Positions 32,128-44,600 are shown, counted from the first letter of the stretch. The stretch: 64,000 nt of DNA from Cryoendolithus antarcticus (GCA_002077065.1 NAJO01000030.1:1-64000), one strand, 5' to 3'. Program-made: numbers and translations. The notes: a model not told the origin generated them from the sequence alone.

Positions 32128-35100
32128 ATGGCTCATCTACTTCGTGGCAAGCAGGCGGGCATCGCCAACGACCTCTCAGCCGGTCTGACCTCGGATCTCT
32201 TCGCTCTCGATGACCTGGCTCGCTTTGGCGTCAACTCACAGGTTTCCACACTTGCATACGATCCAGTGCAAGCACTCCTAGCAGTCGGCACTCGGGAAAG
32301 CAAGTTCGGACCAGGCCAGATCTCCATCTATGGACGCGGCAGAGTACAGGTGACGCTGCCCTCGCATGCCCGAGGAGCCTCCATTCGGACGTTGCAATTC
32401 AGTGCGGACAAGCTGGTCTGCCTAGACAGCAAGCACAATGTAGCTGTGTACTCACTTGATACCAAGAGGTTACTGGCCAGCTACTCCCCGCCAGGTGTGG
32501 TGACTGTACTCTGCACAGATCCAACCCTTGACTATGCTCTCCTTGGCATGCAGTCGGGCGATGTCCTGGCTTATGATCTTGATCGCGAAGTGCTCACACC
32601 ATTCAAGATCCCCAACTTATGGCTAGACATGGACCCACGGTCTCGTGTTGCACCAGTCGTCAGCCTGCAATTCCATCCGCGTGACGTTGGTACACTGCTC
32701 ATCGGCTATGCTCAAGGCGCAGTCACATACAGCTTCAAGCTTGCGAAGGTGATGAAGTACTACAGCTACGAGATTCCTCGAGGAGCACCTGGTGGAGATG
32801 GCCTGCCAACTCAAGCCAGTGCGGTACGCAAGCCGAGATTGACCCAGGCTGTATGGCATCCCACTGGCACCTTCATGATGACTGGCTACGAGGACTCTTC
32901 TATCGTATTCTGGGACGTGAACAAGGACGGTCGCATGCTCGTTGCTCGCACCCGGACTGACATTGACGTCGCAACACCTGGCACGGCGCCAAGCATCGCA
33001 GCTAGCGCTGGCGGCAGCGTCGGTGTGAAGGAGCCGATCTTCAAGCTGTCTTGGTGTGCGAACGGACAGGATCCGGACGATACTGGCGTTCTGATCGCGG
33101 GCGGCGCATCGACGCAGACGCCTACGAAAGGACTTTGCTTCCTGGAGCTCGGCAGGACGCCTGTGTATGCGACGAGCAGCTGGGATGTTCTGACCAACCA
33201 CTTTCGAGACCCGAAAAGACAGCGCATCTTGCCGACACCTCCTGGAGCCGAGGTAGTTGACTTCTGCTTGATCCCACGAACTTCGCCTCACTTTGCTGGT
33301 GCTCATGACCCGATCGCTGTACTTGCACTGTTGTCATCTGGCGAGCTGCTGACCCTCAGCTTCCCATCTGGCATGCCAATCACACCTACAAATCAATTGC
33401 ACCCTTCCCTGACCTTTGTCACACCATTCATGAAGAAGATTGAAGTCGCATCAGTCGACCGCGAGAGATGGCTCGGTATGACGGAAACCAGAGCACAAGG
33501 TCCAGCCATGCTCAAAGGTGGTGTTGAGTCCCCACTGCGGGTTCGCAGATCAGAACGGCGTAGCATAGTCCAGACCTCGCACGCAGATGCCACGATACGA
33601 CTATGGGACATCGGCCATGGTGACGAGATCGAGAACGACAAGGTATTGCAAGTCGATGTTGCGCGTGCTGTTGGACGCTTTGACAATTTGGACATTTCCG
33701 GTACTTCCCTTGCTGGTGCAACAGGAGAACTGGCTGTTGGACTTCGTAGTGGTGAGCTTGTTGTGTTCAGGTGGGGACGCAATCGCAATGCTGGTCGGGA
33801 GCCCCCCACGAGCAAGCCAAACATGCCTGGCCAGCTCACCAATGTCATGGAGCGCACTGAGCCTTCACTGACAGAAGGACTCATTCCTCTAACTCTGCTG
33901 GACCAGCAGAACGGACCCGTCACGGCGCTGAAGATGAGCGACGTTGGCTTTGTTGCCGCCGGGTTTGAGGGCGGCCGCGTTGTAGTCATCGACCTGCGCG
34001 GACCTGCAATCATCTACAACGCCTCAGTCACGGACTTCAAACGGAGCGAGAAGGGTGGCTCACTGCGACGAAGAGGCAGTAGCGGTGTCTCGAAGTCAGA
34101 GTGGGCGACACAAATGGACTTTAGTGTGATGACGCTCGAGCACGAAGACTGGAGCAGCATACTCTTGCACGTTGGCACCAATCTTGGTAACGTTGCTACT
34201 TTCAAGATCGTGCCCGATCAGAGCGGACGGTATAGTGTGCAGTACGTTGGCAGTGTGCATCTCGACAGCAAGATATCTCACCTCTTCCCCATCCACGCAG
34301 ACAACGGACGCTCAGCGCACGCAACGCCAAACGCACTCGCAAGTCTGAGGACCGGCGCCAAGACGAATGGCGTCCTCATCGCGGTGACGCCGGTCGGTGT
34401 ACACGTCTTCCGTCCAGCGTCGAGCAAAGGCTCGCACAAGTCCTTCGACGGGTACTTCTGCGATACTGCCGGAATGGTGAGGTTTCTAGACCAAGGCTAC
34501 GCCCTGTTGACTCTCAATGGCGACGGCAGCGCGCGAGCATACTCTTTGCCGGCCCTTCGAGAGATCGCATCGATTCCACTGGGCAACACTCTGGACGTAC
34601 GGCGGTTCAGCGATGCGCGAATCACGCCATCAGGCCACATCATCGGTTTCACTGGACCCAGTGAACTGGCACTGCTCAGCGTCTTCGGTACTGGACAGCC
34701 GCTACCTCGATCTTTGGATAAGCTGTTCAATCCCGAAGCGCTCATCCCGCCTCGCCCAACAATCTCAACGGTGCAGTGGGTCACAGGCACACAGTACATT
34801 ACACCCTCCGATCTCGATCTACTTATCGGCGGACCCGGTCGCCCACCAAGCAAGCGTATGGTCGCGCAAGCCAAGGCCGACGAAGTACAACGCTTGACTG
34901 CTGGCAGAGCTGGTGCCAGCTCGAGTGCCAACGCCTCACAGCAGGACGAAGGCTACTGGGCGTACATGCAACGGCAGGTTCAGGAGCGTACCGAACGGCT
35001 TGGACTGGTTGGTGACAGCATGAATAACCTTGAAGAGAGCAGTAGTAATTGGTTGGAAGATGTGAATAAGTTTGTAGGGAAGCAGAAGAGGAGTGCTGCT

Positions 35101-35188
35101 ACTGGACGTGAGTGTTGCGTCCCCATTCAAACGTCGGCGATCGAAGAGCTAACTAGAGTCAGTGATCAAGGCACGCTTCGGCCTATGA
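32128..35188 (+). CDS. SRO7: Lethal giant larvae / Sro7 family exocytosis regulator
   Basis: Protein of 1001 residues, exons 32128-35107 and 35163-35188. The last intron (GTGAGT, branch CTAAC, acceptor GTCAG) gives the conserved family ending LIKARFGL, not the unspliced extension to 35232. Two seven-bladed WD40 propellers are expected: the N-terminal one includes VSTLAYDPVQALLAVGT and VVSLQFHPRDVGTLLIGY, the second starts near SHADATIRLWDIGHGD. The C-terminal about 60 residues form the R-SNARE-like tail (GYWAYMQRQVQERTERLG). Sro7 binds the t-SNARE Sec9 and Sec4 to drive exocytosis at growth sites, that is, hyphal tips. Start MAHLLRGKQAG matches orthologues. Confidence 0.94.
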
Positions 35189-35260
35189 GGCCTGCATTGC
35201 GATCGTCTTCTGCACGTCCGAGACTCATATGATATGATCCTATACACAATCAGCCACGTC

Positions 35261-36964
35261 TCACTCTGAACACATAACGACGCGACTTACTGGTCCCTTA
35301 GGTATCCGCAGATTCTTGAAGTAGTCCTCTGGGTAGTCTTGGACACCTGTTGCATTCCTCGCCGCTGCATCAGTCGGTGTTGGTCTCACAGTCACAGTGA
35401 CGCTCTCGATGATCACTCTCATCGGTCCATACGGGACGCCTGATGTGGCACTTGGCCCCGGTTGCGTGCCAGTCGTCGTCGTTGGGTATAACTGGGCGAT
35501 CCTTGCGATATCTCCGGGTGAGGGTCCTTAACAAAGAGTCGGGTTCTCCACTCCACACTCGTATGCTGGCTCCCCGTTGGCTTTCCGGTAGACCCAGTCC
35601 TTAGGCTGACCCGCTGGTGCCCTAGGACATGCTCATCAGTCTTGCACCCTGCTTGCATGAATGACGCTCCATTGGACTCACTCGACGCCTGCAGTGCCGC
35701 TATACAACATGACACTATCGAAGTCGAAGTCCTTTCCTGCTTGTAGGCTTTCTCCATCGGGGAGGTTCGCGTGGTCCTCGACTCCCCAATCTCCGGCCGC
35801 TGGCGCTAGTCAGCTAGGCGTATGTGGAGGATGAGGAAGATATACGCCGTACCCTTCCAATACTTGTTCACCAGCCGCTGATCTGCAAGCCTGTGAGTTG
35901 TGTGAGCTATGTGAGCTGCGGTGTCAGGCACGGCTGAGCTTTCACTCACACTTTGAGCAATCTAGCCGCCGGGTTGAGGCCACGGAAGACCGCGTCACCC
36001 TTGCCATCAACCGCCTTGAGAGCTTCGGAATATCCTGGGATAAGCCATGGACGCAGTTCTAAAGGCGCACCCTTGCCTGCAATCTTATCGTACGAACCCG
36101 GCCTTTGGTGTTCGTGGTATAGGCCAATCGCATGCCCAAGTTCGTGTGTCAAGTTCACCTTGTTGACCTTTTCATACCACTCTGTTCTGGCTGCGACTTG
36201 CGGACCAGTGTATGGATCGCGACCTTCCGGCCAGAATGCCAATCGATTCAGCCAAGGCTTTGCCTCATTGGAGTAGAAGCCCACGTTGCAGTTGCTGTCC
36301 TCGTCTTCGTCGTCCAATGCAATCAGTGCTATCTTGAGTGTGCGTGTAGGATCCACACCCGGAGCGGTGCACAGACATTTGTATCCTACACATGGTGGCG
36401 CAGCGGAGATCATCAATGCTGAGCCCTTCCCTGCGCGCAGTGCGGGCGTCCCTGGACATCGGTCAGCGCCTTCCTCGCCGTCCTGGGTAGTAAGTATAGA
36501 CGTCAGAAACGACATACAGAATCCAATTGCTTGGAGCGTCATCTCGAAAAGGACGTCCATGGCTTCCTGGTTCTCGAAACAGATCGGAAGGGTGTGTACA
36601 TCGGATCCAGGTGAACAGGCTGGCGAAGGGTCAGCACCAATCTACCGACAGCCCGACAGAGAACGTCTCGCCACTCACGTGGCCACACTGATTGATACCT
36701 CACCCCCTTTACAGCACCTCCGGGCTTACCGACCGCTGCGTCCCACTCTGGTGATGTCATGATGCTCGAGAAACGCTTGTCCTGCGCTCGCCCTGCGGAG
36801 CGTATGTGTTGCATCAGACGTGCATGCCATGGCGAGGCACTAGGTGTTGGAGAGGGGATGGAGGCAAGGTTGACGTCGTGGCCATAGAACTTCCGTGCCA
36901 CGGCTACGAGAAGCACGACGCTGCCGAGAGTTGCGAGCACCAGATGGTCGCGACTGAAGCGCAT
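35261..36964 (-). pseudogene. Astacin-like metzincin copy 1, nonsense-truncated
   Basis: Exons 36964-36679, 36619-36518, 36451-35950, 35890-35853, 35799-35682 and 35621-35528 all splice in phase, but the last exon meets TAA at 35528-35530. The frame then continues for about 89 codons to 35261 with clear family sequence (GPSPGDIARIAQLYP), so the stop is a lesion where the other copies have R, S or T. Residues before it include an N-terminal membrane segment (VLATLGSVVLLVAVA), zinc site HELGHAIGLYHEHQRPG and Met-turn DSVMLYSG. A 379-residue product could still contain the active site but lacks the C-terminal block. Either a recent pseudogene or a truncated but expressed protease. Confidence 0.8.
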
Positions 36965-37456
36965 ATTGAGTGGTCTCGAGGACTGTGGGCTGGGCTGCGC
37001 CAGTCGATTGGTGTTTCTATGAGGTTCAATTACCGCATATCTCGACAGCATCCCGACAGCTTTGGCTTGCGCAAACGAAGCTAGCTAAGCACACTCGCCG
37101 CATTGAATGACGAGAGGCATGGTACCGCTTGCTGACAATGACAACGACGAACCTTGCACGCAAAACGCACGGAATGACTGCTTCACATGAACTCATTCGT
37201 GCCACGCTACAGTGAGCTACTTGGAATCGACTACAGACATGCAGGATTATGGGAACGGGGCAGTGGTCAGAGCGTCCCGTCGACCTTGTTTGAGCCAGCA
37301 CAATCTATCTGGATCTAGGTCGTCGATCGACTCTAACGCATCCTCAATCTGCGGTCTTGACCTGGACATCTGGTCTTCTCCACCGGGAGCACCGGTTTCG
37401 GACAGTCGATTCTGCCCTAGGTCTTCTTGTCTCGGAGGAGATAGTCCTGGTCACTG
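36965..37456. other. Intergenic between metzincin copies 1 and 2
   Basis: Upstream region of copy 1 and 3' flank of copy 2. No other gene visible. Confidence 0.5.
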
Positions 37457-39186
37457 TCAGTCAATGCATGCTTGTGGGACGGTATATCCTAGATTCCTCA
37501 CACTAGAAATCTGCAACTCCCGGAGGGCCCCTCTGAACTCCTCGAAGTCTGCCGCATCCTCCGCCTTTGGGCCAGATGGCACAGTCGTCGGTGTCGGTCT
37601 TATAGTCACCGTGATACTGTCGATTATCACTCTCATTGGTCTATAAGATCCGCTCGATGTGGCACTCGGTATCGTCGACGGCGACGTGGCGCTTGCTTTC
37701 GGATACAGCATGCCCACTCTCGAGACGTCTCCTGGCGATGGACCTCGACATTGAGTAAGGTCCTTGACACCACACTGATACACCCAATCGCCATTGGCCC
37801 TCTCGACGATTTGATGTTGAGGAGGGTCGCTTTTCCTATTATGAATGTGCATCAGCATCATGTCCTACGCGCGGCCTAAGGGCCAAGGGTGCTGAACGAT
37901 CGACCGACTCGGCTCCTGCGTCTCCGTTGTACAGCATGATGCTGTTGAGATCGAAGTCCCCTCCATCGATGACCCCAAGATCGTGGGATGGGGAGTCCAG
38001 GCCTTCGACCTCCCTGCCAGAGGCACCTATTGGTAAATGAGCTCTTCTGACTTCTCGTCAAGAGGGACACTGGGTCGTACTTCGCCAATAGTCCCACACG
38101 AGGTTGCCATCGGCAATACTGTGGAATATGTCAGCCACCTTAAAAAGGGACTGGGAATGATCAGCCTACACTTTGGACATCCTGGCCAACGGGTCAAGAC
38201 CCTGAAACTCAGGCGCATCGGAATCTGCAACTTTCTTCCGCGCTTCAGCGTAACCTCGAATGTACTTCAGGTTGATGTGCAGAGGTGCATCCTTGCCCGC
38301 AATCTCAATGTATGCACCCTTCCTCTGATGGTCGTGCATCAAACCGAATACATGTCCAAGTTCGTGTGCGAATGCGGATATGTCTACGAGTCTGGCCCAT
38401 CGCTGGAACTTCTCCCCCTTGAGTCCAGCCGTAAGCTCGAACCTTTTTTCACGGCCGATGGGTGAGTAATAGAGGACATTCGGCCACTCATCCTTGCTAG
38501 ACGTCGCCATGGCTAATGTGGCTCTGCTGAAATCAGGATCACCCACGGCGTTCAGGACTATCTTCAATGTCCTTGACCCCTCTACACCCTTAGTGCTACA
38601 CAAGCACCTGTAGTTCGTGCAGGGCGGTGCGCCCACGATGTCTAATGCCGATGTACCCGAGACGCGCAGGGCGGGAGTCCTTGTCATATGTTCAGTCGCA
38701 TCCTTCAAGCATCATCGTGGCATGCGTCCTACGCACAGAAGGCCACTGCGTTCATGAAGATGTCGAAGAGCGCATCCATTGCTTTCTGATTCTCGAAACA
38801 GATAGGAACGTCGTAGCGATCGGATCCTGGAGCGCATGCTACCGAAGCGATAGTGTGAGCGACGAACATGTAAAGCGGAAATGCGGGTTATACTAACGCG
38901 GCCACGATACCGTATCCCTGACTTTCCCTGCTGGAGCACCACCCGGCTTGCCGATAGTTGCGTCCCACTCAGACTGCGTCATAAGACTCGCCCAGCGTTT
39001 GTCAGGCGCATGACTGGAGAGCAGAGTGCGTCCGACTGTAGCCCAACGCCATAGTGGGCTTCCGTTGCCGCGAGTGGCAGAAAGACTGGAGCTGGAGTAT
39101 TGACCGTACTCTCCGCCCGTCACAAAGAAAAGGAGCAATGCGGTGCAGATGACGATCACTGACAAGCGCTTCCGTCTTGATGTCAT
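37457..39186 (-). CDS. Astacin-like metzincin copy 2, intact, membrane-anchored
   Basis: Predicted zinc endopeptidase of 479 residues. Exons 39186-38898, 38838-38733, 38679-38170, 38118-38081, 38026-37909 and 37835-37457 keep frame. The short basic N-terminus (MTSRRKR) and hydrophobic segment VIVICTALLLFFV suggest a type II signal anchor with the protease outside or in the secretory lumen. Zinc ligands His237, His241, His247 and general base Glu238 lie in HELGHVFGLMHDHQRKG; the Met-turn is SIMLY (Met345). Cys-rich segments (PPCTNYRCLC) suggest disulfides. The C-terminal block CRGPSPGDVSRVGMLYP is complete. The second-to-third exon donor is GTAGGA and exon 5 ends at GTCGGT, both weaker than usual. 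Substrate unknown. Confidence 0.85.
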
Positions 39187-39610
39187 GACGAATAGACTGC
39201 AATTGTATCGAAGCGTTTCAGAGAAGATGACTTGACGCAGTATAGACTACACAGAGGAGGCTTTCAGAGGAACTGTCGATTGCTACCGACATACATTGCC
39301 AGCGAGACCTCCCATGCACGCACGGAAGTCTCAGTCTCAACACATGATCGCCTTCAACGCCCGCTGCCAGCCTCGATAACCTGCGACTGCCCTTCGAGCA
39401 AGCAAGCTCTGAAGAGGAACTTGATCCGTTGGCGTTGTGGAGGGCGGTTTGGCAAAGTCCCGATAGTCTAGATTTCTCCAACGGGAATGCTGAGCCAAGA
39501 GACTCTTCAAGTCGACAGCTGATCTGTGAGCTACTGCTCTTCATCAACGCTCGACGCCCCGAGAGCGTCTTCGATGTAATCCTGCGGTCTCCAAGTCAGC
39601 CTCACGAGCC
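39187..39610. other. Intergenic between metzincin copies 2 and 3
   Basis: Contains the copy 2 promoter and copy 3 3' flank. Read from copy 3, a GTAAGA donor at its end could extend it into this region, but I cannot support an extra exon. Confidence 0.4.
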
Positions 39611-41130
39611 CTACTTTCTTTGCGAGTGCACTCTTACCACTTGGTCTGAAAAAACGAGGGTGTCAAAGAAGCCGTCTGGATAGCCCTCGAATGCACTTCC
39701 GTTGCCGGTACCTGATTCTGGCGATGTTGTTGCAAGTGGATGAGGCCGTACAGTGACGGTCACATCTCCGACTACGACCCTCATCGGTCTGAAATCCGAC
39801 CTCGAAGTCGGAGCAGGCAATACAGTTGTCGCGCTTGACCTAGGGTATAGCGCTGCGATTCTGGCTATGTCTCCCGGTGAAGGCCCAGAACAATCTGGCC
39901 TTTCTCTAACTCCGCACATGTAGACGGGACTTCCATCAGCCTTTTGCATAATCTCATCGTGAGGAAGTCCTTCTATGGGTCTAACAGACAATTCTGTCAG
40001 TGTGTCACTTAGGAGGAGCTCACTTGCACGGCGGCCGACTCACTTCACACCCTGCCAACCGCTGTATAGCATGACACTGTTGAAGTCGAAATCGCCTCCC
40101 CACTGTGAGTTCATGCCTGGCAGGGTAGTGGTGTGCTGTTCTACTATCCAGGGTCGTGCATCTGGAATGATCAGTCTGACTCAATTGCTGCGCTTGATGT
40201 CATGCCTTACCTTTCCAGTACTTCTTCATCATGTCTCTGTCTTGGAATCTTCGCGGATGTCAGTGTCCAAGCTACTCGCGGTGCAGAAGTAGCCTACAAT
40301 TTCATACCCGTGCTACCTGCAGCAATCCCTGGAAAGCTGCATCGCTCGCACCGGTAACTTTGTTCATCACGTCGAAGTATCCGGGTATATGTTCCGGATG
40401 GAACTGCAGTGGTGCAGTAGCACCTGCGAGAAGATCATGCGAGCCAGGTCTTTGATGCTCGTGCTTGAGGCCCATTGCATGACCCAGCTCATGTGCGAAC
40501 GCCACTCTGTCATATCCCCTGTACCACTCTTTGTCGGCATTGCTAGACGACGCAGCTTTCCAGGTCATACTCTGTGGCCGGAAATGAAGCTTGTTCATCC
40601 ACTCCTTTTGGCCGCCGGACTGGAACCCTATTGTACAACGACTGTTGACTGGAGGTCCGTTGGGTTTGCGAACTTTCGGCCCGTTGGGATCAATGTATAT
40701 GATTTTGAGAGTCTTCATGCTGTCGATGCCCGGCCTGTTGCAGAGACACTTGAAGTCCTGGCAAGGGGGGGCTGCAGAGATTTCCAGTGCCGACCCTCCG
40801 GCAGCGCGCAGCGCTGGTGTCCCTTCGATAGTTGTCAGTAACAAGCTCGTCGTCGCATACTGATGTTGATGGTCCACTCTGCCCATGGAGCTGACTCACA
40901 GAACGCTACCGCTTCAGCAAAAGTTTCGGACAACAGAAGGGTTTAATGGCCGCGTTGCGTGTGGACAGCAGTCGAGAAGGGAGAGTCGTAGGTATCGCCA
41001 TGAGTTTTGCATTTGCAACCTCCAGAGGGCTTCCAATCTCGACTTTACTGGCTCCCATGTGTCGCAGCAGGAGCAAGAAGGCGATGACTGCAAGCACGAA
41101 GAAACTCTAGCGACGACAGTTGAAGAGCAT
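39611..41130 (-). pseudogene. Astacin-like metzincin copy 3, multiple lesions
   Basis: The zinc site HELGHAMGLKHEHQRPG (around 40461-40493), Met-turn NSVMLYSG and C-terminal block CSGPSPGDIARIAALYP are intact, and exon 4 is again 38 bases. However, the first exon (ATG at 41128-41130) meets TAG at 41107-41109 just before the membrane segment FFVLAVIAFLLLL. Part of the region between the anchor and the first conserved Cys block is missing. One base is also missing at the end of exon 3 (about 40302-40335), which puts a TGA before the donor that copy 2 conserves. I therefore call it a pseudogene. If transcribed from an internal start it would still need a frame correction. Confidence 0.72.
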
Positions 41131-41984
41131 TCTGACCGATTGAAATGCCCCCAGCTGATCGTGATCTGCTTACGCCTGGATGAATTACGAAAGCCATCAA
41201 CACAGCTTCTGCCTAATCGTTGTAGCAAACATCGCTAGCGGGCGTCACACAAGCCAGATGCCCGAAGAAAGCCGCTTTCCGTTCGACATGTCGACAGGCA
41301 GGAAATAGCCGTGTTGGCGGATTTTGCGGGACCGTGCAACGAGCTATCACGCACAGGCATACGTGACTGTTGTCCAGGCCATGGACTATCTAGGACACCA
41401 AACGTAAAGCCAAATCCAAACGTCTCGTGTCTGCATGCATAAGGTCGTCTTCGAACCCACGCATCAGCTGCGGCTTATGCTATAGTCGGAGTCCCGACGC
41501 TAAGAACTTGAACACCTTGTCAAGAACAGCAGTATAATAGGTCTTTAAGAGGAGCAGGTGTAAACTCTCAATCACTTCCACAGTATATTTAGGAGGTGTG
41601 GAGTGTGGACAAGTCTGCATGCGAAAGTATCTCTCAAAGGATTGTCGGTCTGTTGACGGAGTCGATTTAACACTAGCCGACGCACTTTCGTCCGTTCTCG
41701 GGTCCGGCATGCAGTTGAGCCGAATCGTACGGTGCGGTGAACAAGATCAAAGGCGAATCTGGCCATCGCTTGGGAGAACCAGATCCGTTCCGTCTAAGTA
41801 GGAGGCCGGACGAGCCATTGCATATCAGCTTGGCTGACAAACGTTCTACGTGCTGCTCCGGTGGCGGTTCGATCTCAGAGATTACAAGTGTAATGTGGAA
41901 GCACGATCTCGTGAGTAAGCTCTCCAACACCGCCCTTACCCGGGGAACCATACTTCGCACAGTCTTCAAGCTATCGGAAGCGAG
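41131..41984. other. Intergenic at left edge of the inserted gene block
   Basis: No gene supported. Small open frames on both strands overlap and match nothing. Border between the metzincin array and the SDR gene. Confidence 0.5.
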
Positions 41985-43029
41985 ATGTCATTGCGCTCAG
42001 ATATAGGCGCCACGGCGGATGTCACGGTCCCTACCAAGGTGTACTTCACAAGTCATATACACCACGAGGCTTATGATAGGATTTCACCTTCTCGGCCTGC
42101 GCTCTCTGCTAATGGCAAGAACGTCGTCGTGACTGGAGGAGGCACAGGTGAGAATTCCGTATTCTCAACGGGGAAGATCCGCATCGTGCTATGGCACCTT
42201 GAAGCAGCTAGCTGACTCCGCCCTGCATGAGTGTAGGGATTGGAAAAGCAATCGCAACAGGTTTTGCTCAAGCTGGCGCACAGTCAGTATCGATTCTCGG
42301 ACGTCGCGAAGGTCGTCTTATAGCCGCTGTGGCCGACATCAGAGCCGCCGCTATAAATGCCGCCTCCGTTGTAGGTTACGAGGTGGCCGATCTGCTCAAG
42401 CGTGAGGAGGTCGACAGAGCGTTCCAGTCCATTCTGGCCCAAACTGGGAACATCGAAATCCTGGTGTGTAATGCAGCTGTCCTACCAGCTGTTGGCCCGC
42501 TCTCAGGCTACGACGCCGACCAGTTCATGAACAATTTCAGCATCAACGTGCTCTCGACCTTCAACACCCTCCAGGCGTTCCTTCCACTAGCTCCACCGAA
42601 TGCTACGATCATCAACATAACGGCTGCTGCGGCACACATTGTTCCTATGCCGGGTGCGAGCGCCTACGCAGTTGGGAAGGCTGCAAGTTTGAAAATGGTG
42701 GACTACTTCGCGGCGGAGAATCCGAATCTCCACATCGTGAGCATGCAGCCTGGCACCGTTGCTACGGACATGAGTGCGCAGATCGGAGTCAAAGCGCCAG
42801 ACTCAGGCGAGTCGTTTCCAACTAGATGGCCAGTATGAGAGCTCGCTGATGACAACGAACAGCTGACTTGCCTGGTCACTTCTGTGTCTGGTTGGCATCG
42901 CCGGAGGCCAGGTTCCTCAAGAATAAGATAATCTGGGCGAACTGGGATGTAGACGAGCTGGTCGCAAGATCGGGTGAGATCGAGAACTTGAGGTTGCTCA
43001 CTTGTGGATTGAATGGAGTGCCAATGTGA
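41985..43029 (+). CDS. Short-chain dehydrogenase/reductase
   Basis: NAD(P)-dependent oxidoreductase of 299 residues, exons 41985-42147, 42237-42806 and 42863-43029. The cofactor motif TGGGTGIGKAIA spans intron 1 (GTGAGA donor). NAAVL is a variant of the NAG motif, and ITAAAAHIVPMPGASAYAVGKAA provides Ser/Thr-like and YxxxK residues (Tyr-Ala-Val-Gly-Lys), so the catalytic Lys and Tyr are present although the usual catalytic Ser position reads Ala/Thr. Intron 2 appears to use a GC donor (GCGAGT); splicing it gives the usual fungal ending PGHFCVWLASPEARFLKN and IIWANWDVDEL. Possibly a secondary-metabolite or detoxification enzyme; a cupin and a regulator are neighbours. Confidence 0.87.
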
Positions 43030-43447
43030 AACAGGTCTGACATTGGAGATGCGGAAGTTGAAGATGTGCATGTAGAAGCACATGGTTGGAGTATGCTCGA
43101 GTGATTGGACGGAGAAGCAGACTTCGCTCACTGCCTGCGGCGTGGCTGTAGCAACTCGACGACTTGTGGCAGAAGCGCTTGATGCAGAGCTTCGGGAGTG
43201 TCAAATGTACCCTTGCCTACGATGTGCCTAGATGCTGCAGTATGGGGTAGATGGGTTATTGTTGGGAGACCTAATTAAAGTATCCTGGTTGCTAAGAGAT
43301 TGCCACGAATTGATCGCTGGCAAGGGTATTTGACTGTCAGAGACACATCTCGGTACTAAGATTTAACACATCATCTCAAGCCGATTTCCAGTGACATTCC
43401 ACTGCCTGGAGACCAGAGCAACTATTGACGCATACTCTGACAAGACA
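43030..43447. other. Intergenic between convergent SDR and cupin genes
   Basis: No coding signal beyond the SDR end. Confidence 0.5.
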
Positions 43448-44014
43448 TCACTTATGCCCCGAGGTTGACTCGACCGACGTTGTCATCGCGAGCACCTTAC
43501 CACCCACCACCACCGGGTCTGCCGCCACCACGAAGAAGGCCATGCGGGTCCATTCCGTCTCACTCGGGTTCCGCCACAGATGGTTCGTGCCTCGCTGAAT
43601 GAAGACATCCCCAGGCTTGCCCACTCGAACATCGCCGTCATCCACTTGGTTCTCGATGGTCCCGAGAAGGACGATACTGTAGTCGACGCTATTCGTACGG
43701 TGCATCTCGCTCTTGAAGCCAGGCGCAAAGTCGAAAAGGCGCAAGTTGGTCCCATTCTTCGTGACTATGTCAGAGGGATTGAGCGTTCCCGACGTGAACG
43801 CCACCACGTCCGCATCATCGTTCATCTTCGCCGGCGACGTGACCGTGCCCCACAGTAGGGTACCGAATATGTGCGGCGAAAATTTCCCCCATGAAGGGTT
43901 CGCCGAGATGACATCGTGGGGTAGAAATGTAGAGAGTCCTCTCTCGTCGTGTGTGGTGATGTGCCGGCTTGGTGCTGGGAACCCAGACTTATCGTCGGGG
44001 TACAAGGCTGCCAT
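43448..44014 (-). CDS. Cupin-domain protein
   Basis: Single-exon protein of 188 residues with a cupin_2 barrel. The first motif is seen as APGFKSEMHRTNSVDYSIVLLG, with a metal-binding His and Glu, and the second as GDVFIQRGTNHLWRNPSE with the second His. Small fungal cupins of this type act as isomerases, dioxygenases or decarboxylases in secondary metabolism, and many are found next to SDR genes. No signal peptide. The exact reaction cannot be inferred. It is convergent with the SDR. Confidence 0.85.
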   Translation of the reverse strand: MAALYPDDKSGFPAPSRHITTHDERGLSTFLPHDVISANPSWGKFSPHIFGTLLWGTVTSPAKMNDDADVVAFTSGTLNPSDIVTKNGTNLRLFDFAPGFKSEMHRTNSVDYSIVLLGTIENQVDDGDVRVGKPGDVFIQRGTNHLWRNPSETEWTRMAFFVVAADPVVVGGKVLAMTTSVESTSGHK

Positions 44015-44600
44015 GTCGTTGTTTCGTGGTGGACCTAATTCTTCCGCTCTGGAATGAGACTCTTGACTTTCACTCGATCCGAAGCAGTACTACTGCATAT
44101 ATAATGAAGCATCCTCACTCTAACGCCGGGGTCTATGATCGATGTGTTTGTAAGCCACCGCGTGCTATTAGCAATCAACGACGGAGAAGTGCGTGCACTT
44201 GGTCTGATGAGCTACCTGGACCGTCCGTCGAGCCTTGAACATTCAACTTTCGTCCATTCTCGGCTCCGCGCGGCAGAGTCTCGGAGAAATACACTGTCAC
44301 ATGGAGGACTCCGTCTCTGTCTTCTGCCATGCTCATCACCTCACGGTACTCCATCAGCGTTACGTCGCTACATGACATGCTGAACCACGTATCTGGATAT
44401 TTCCTATCGGCAATTTCACACCTGAAATCGATTGCACATACAGTGCAGTCTTCGCTGTAGGACACCGTTCGAGCGATGAGTCTGCCATATCACACACGTC
44501 AACATCGCCGACGATGGCCGTGGCAGTGCAACCTGCTTGGAGACTCTGCGGATGCAGTGCACGTTGCTCAGTTTTTATGTCGTGCTCGTTTTCTTTCACC
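44015..44600. other. Intergenic; possible small ORF at 44175-44465 (-)
   Basis: A 96-codon minus-strand open frame (MSYSEDCTVCAIDFRC...) looks vaguely protein-like with several Cys, but has no signal peptide, no recognised family and no clear splice partner. I do not call it a gene. The rest is the cupin promoter. Confidence 0.3.

Noticed and set aside
35163..35232. Unspliced C-terminal extension of SRO7
   Set aside because: Splicing at GTGAGT/GTCAG yields the conserved Sro7 ending; the extension does not.
44175..44465. Small Cys-containing open frame that could be an effector
   Set aside because: No signal peptide and no convincing first exon; kept only as a note in the intergenic entry.
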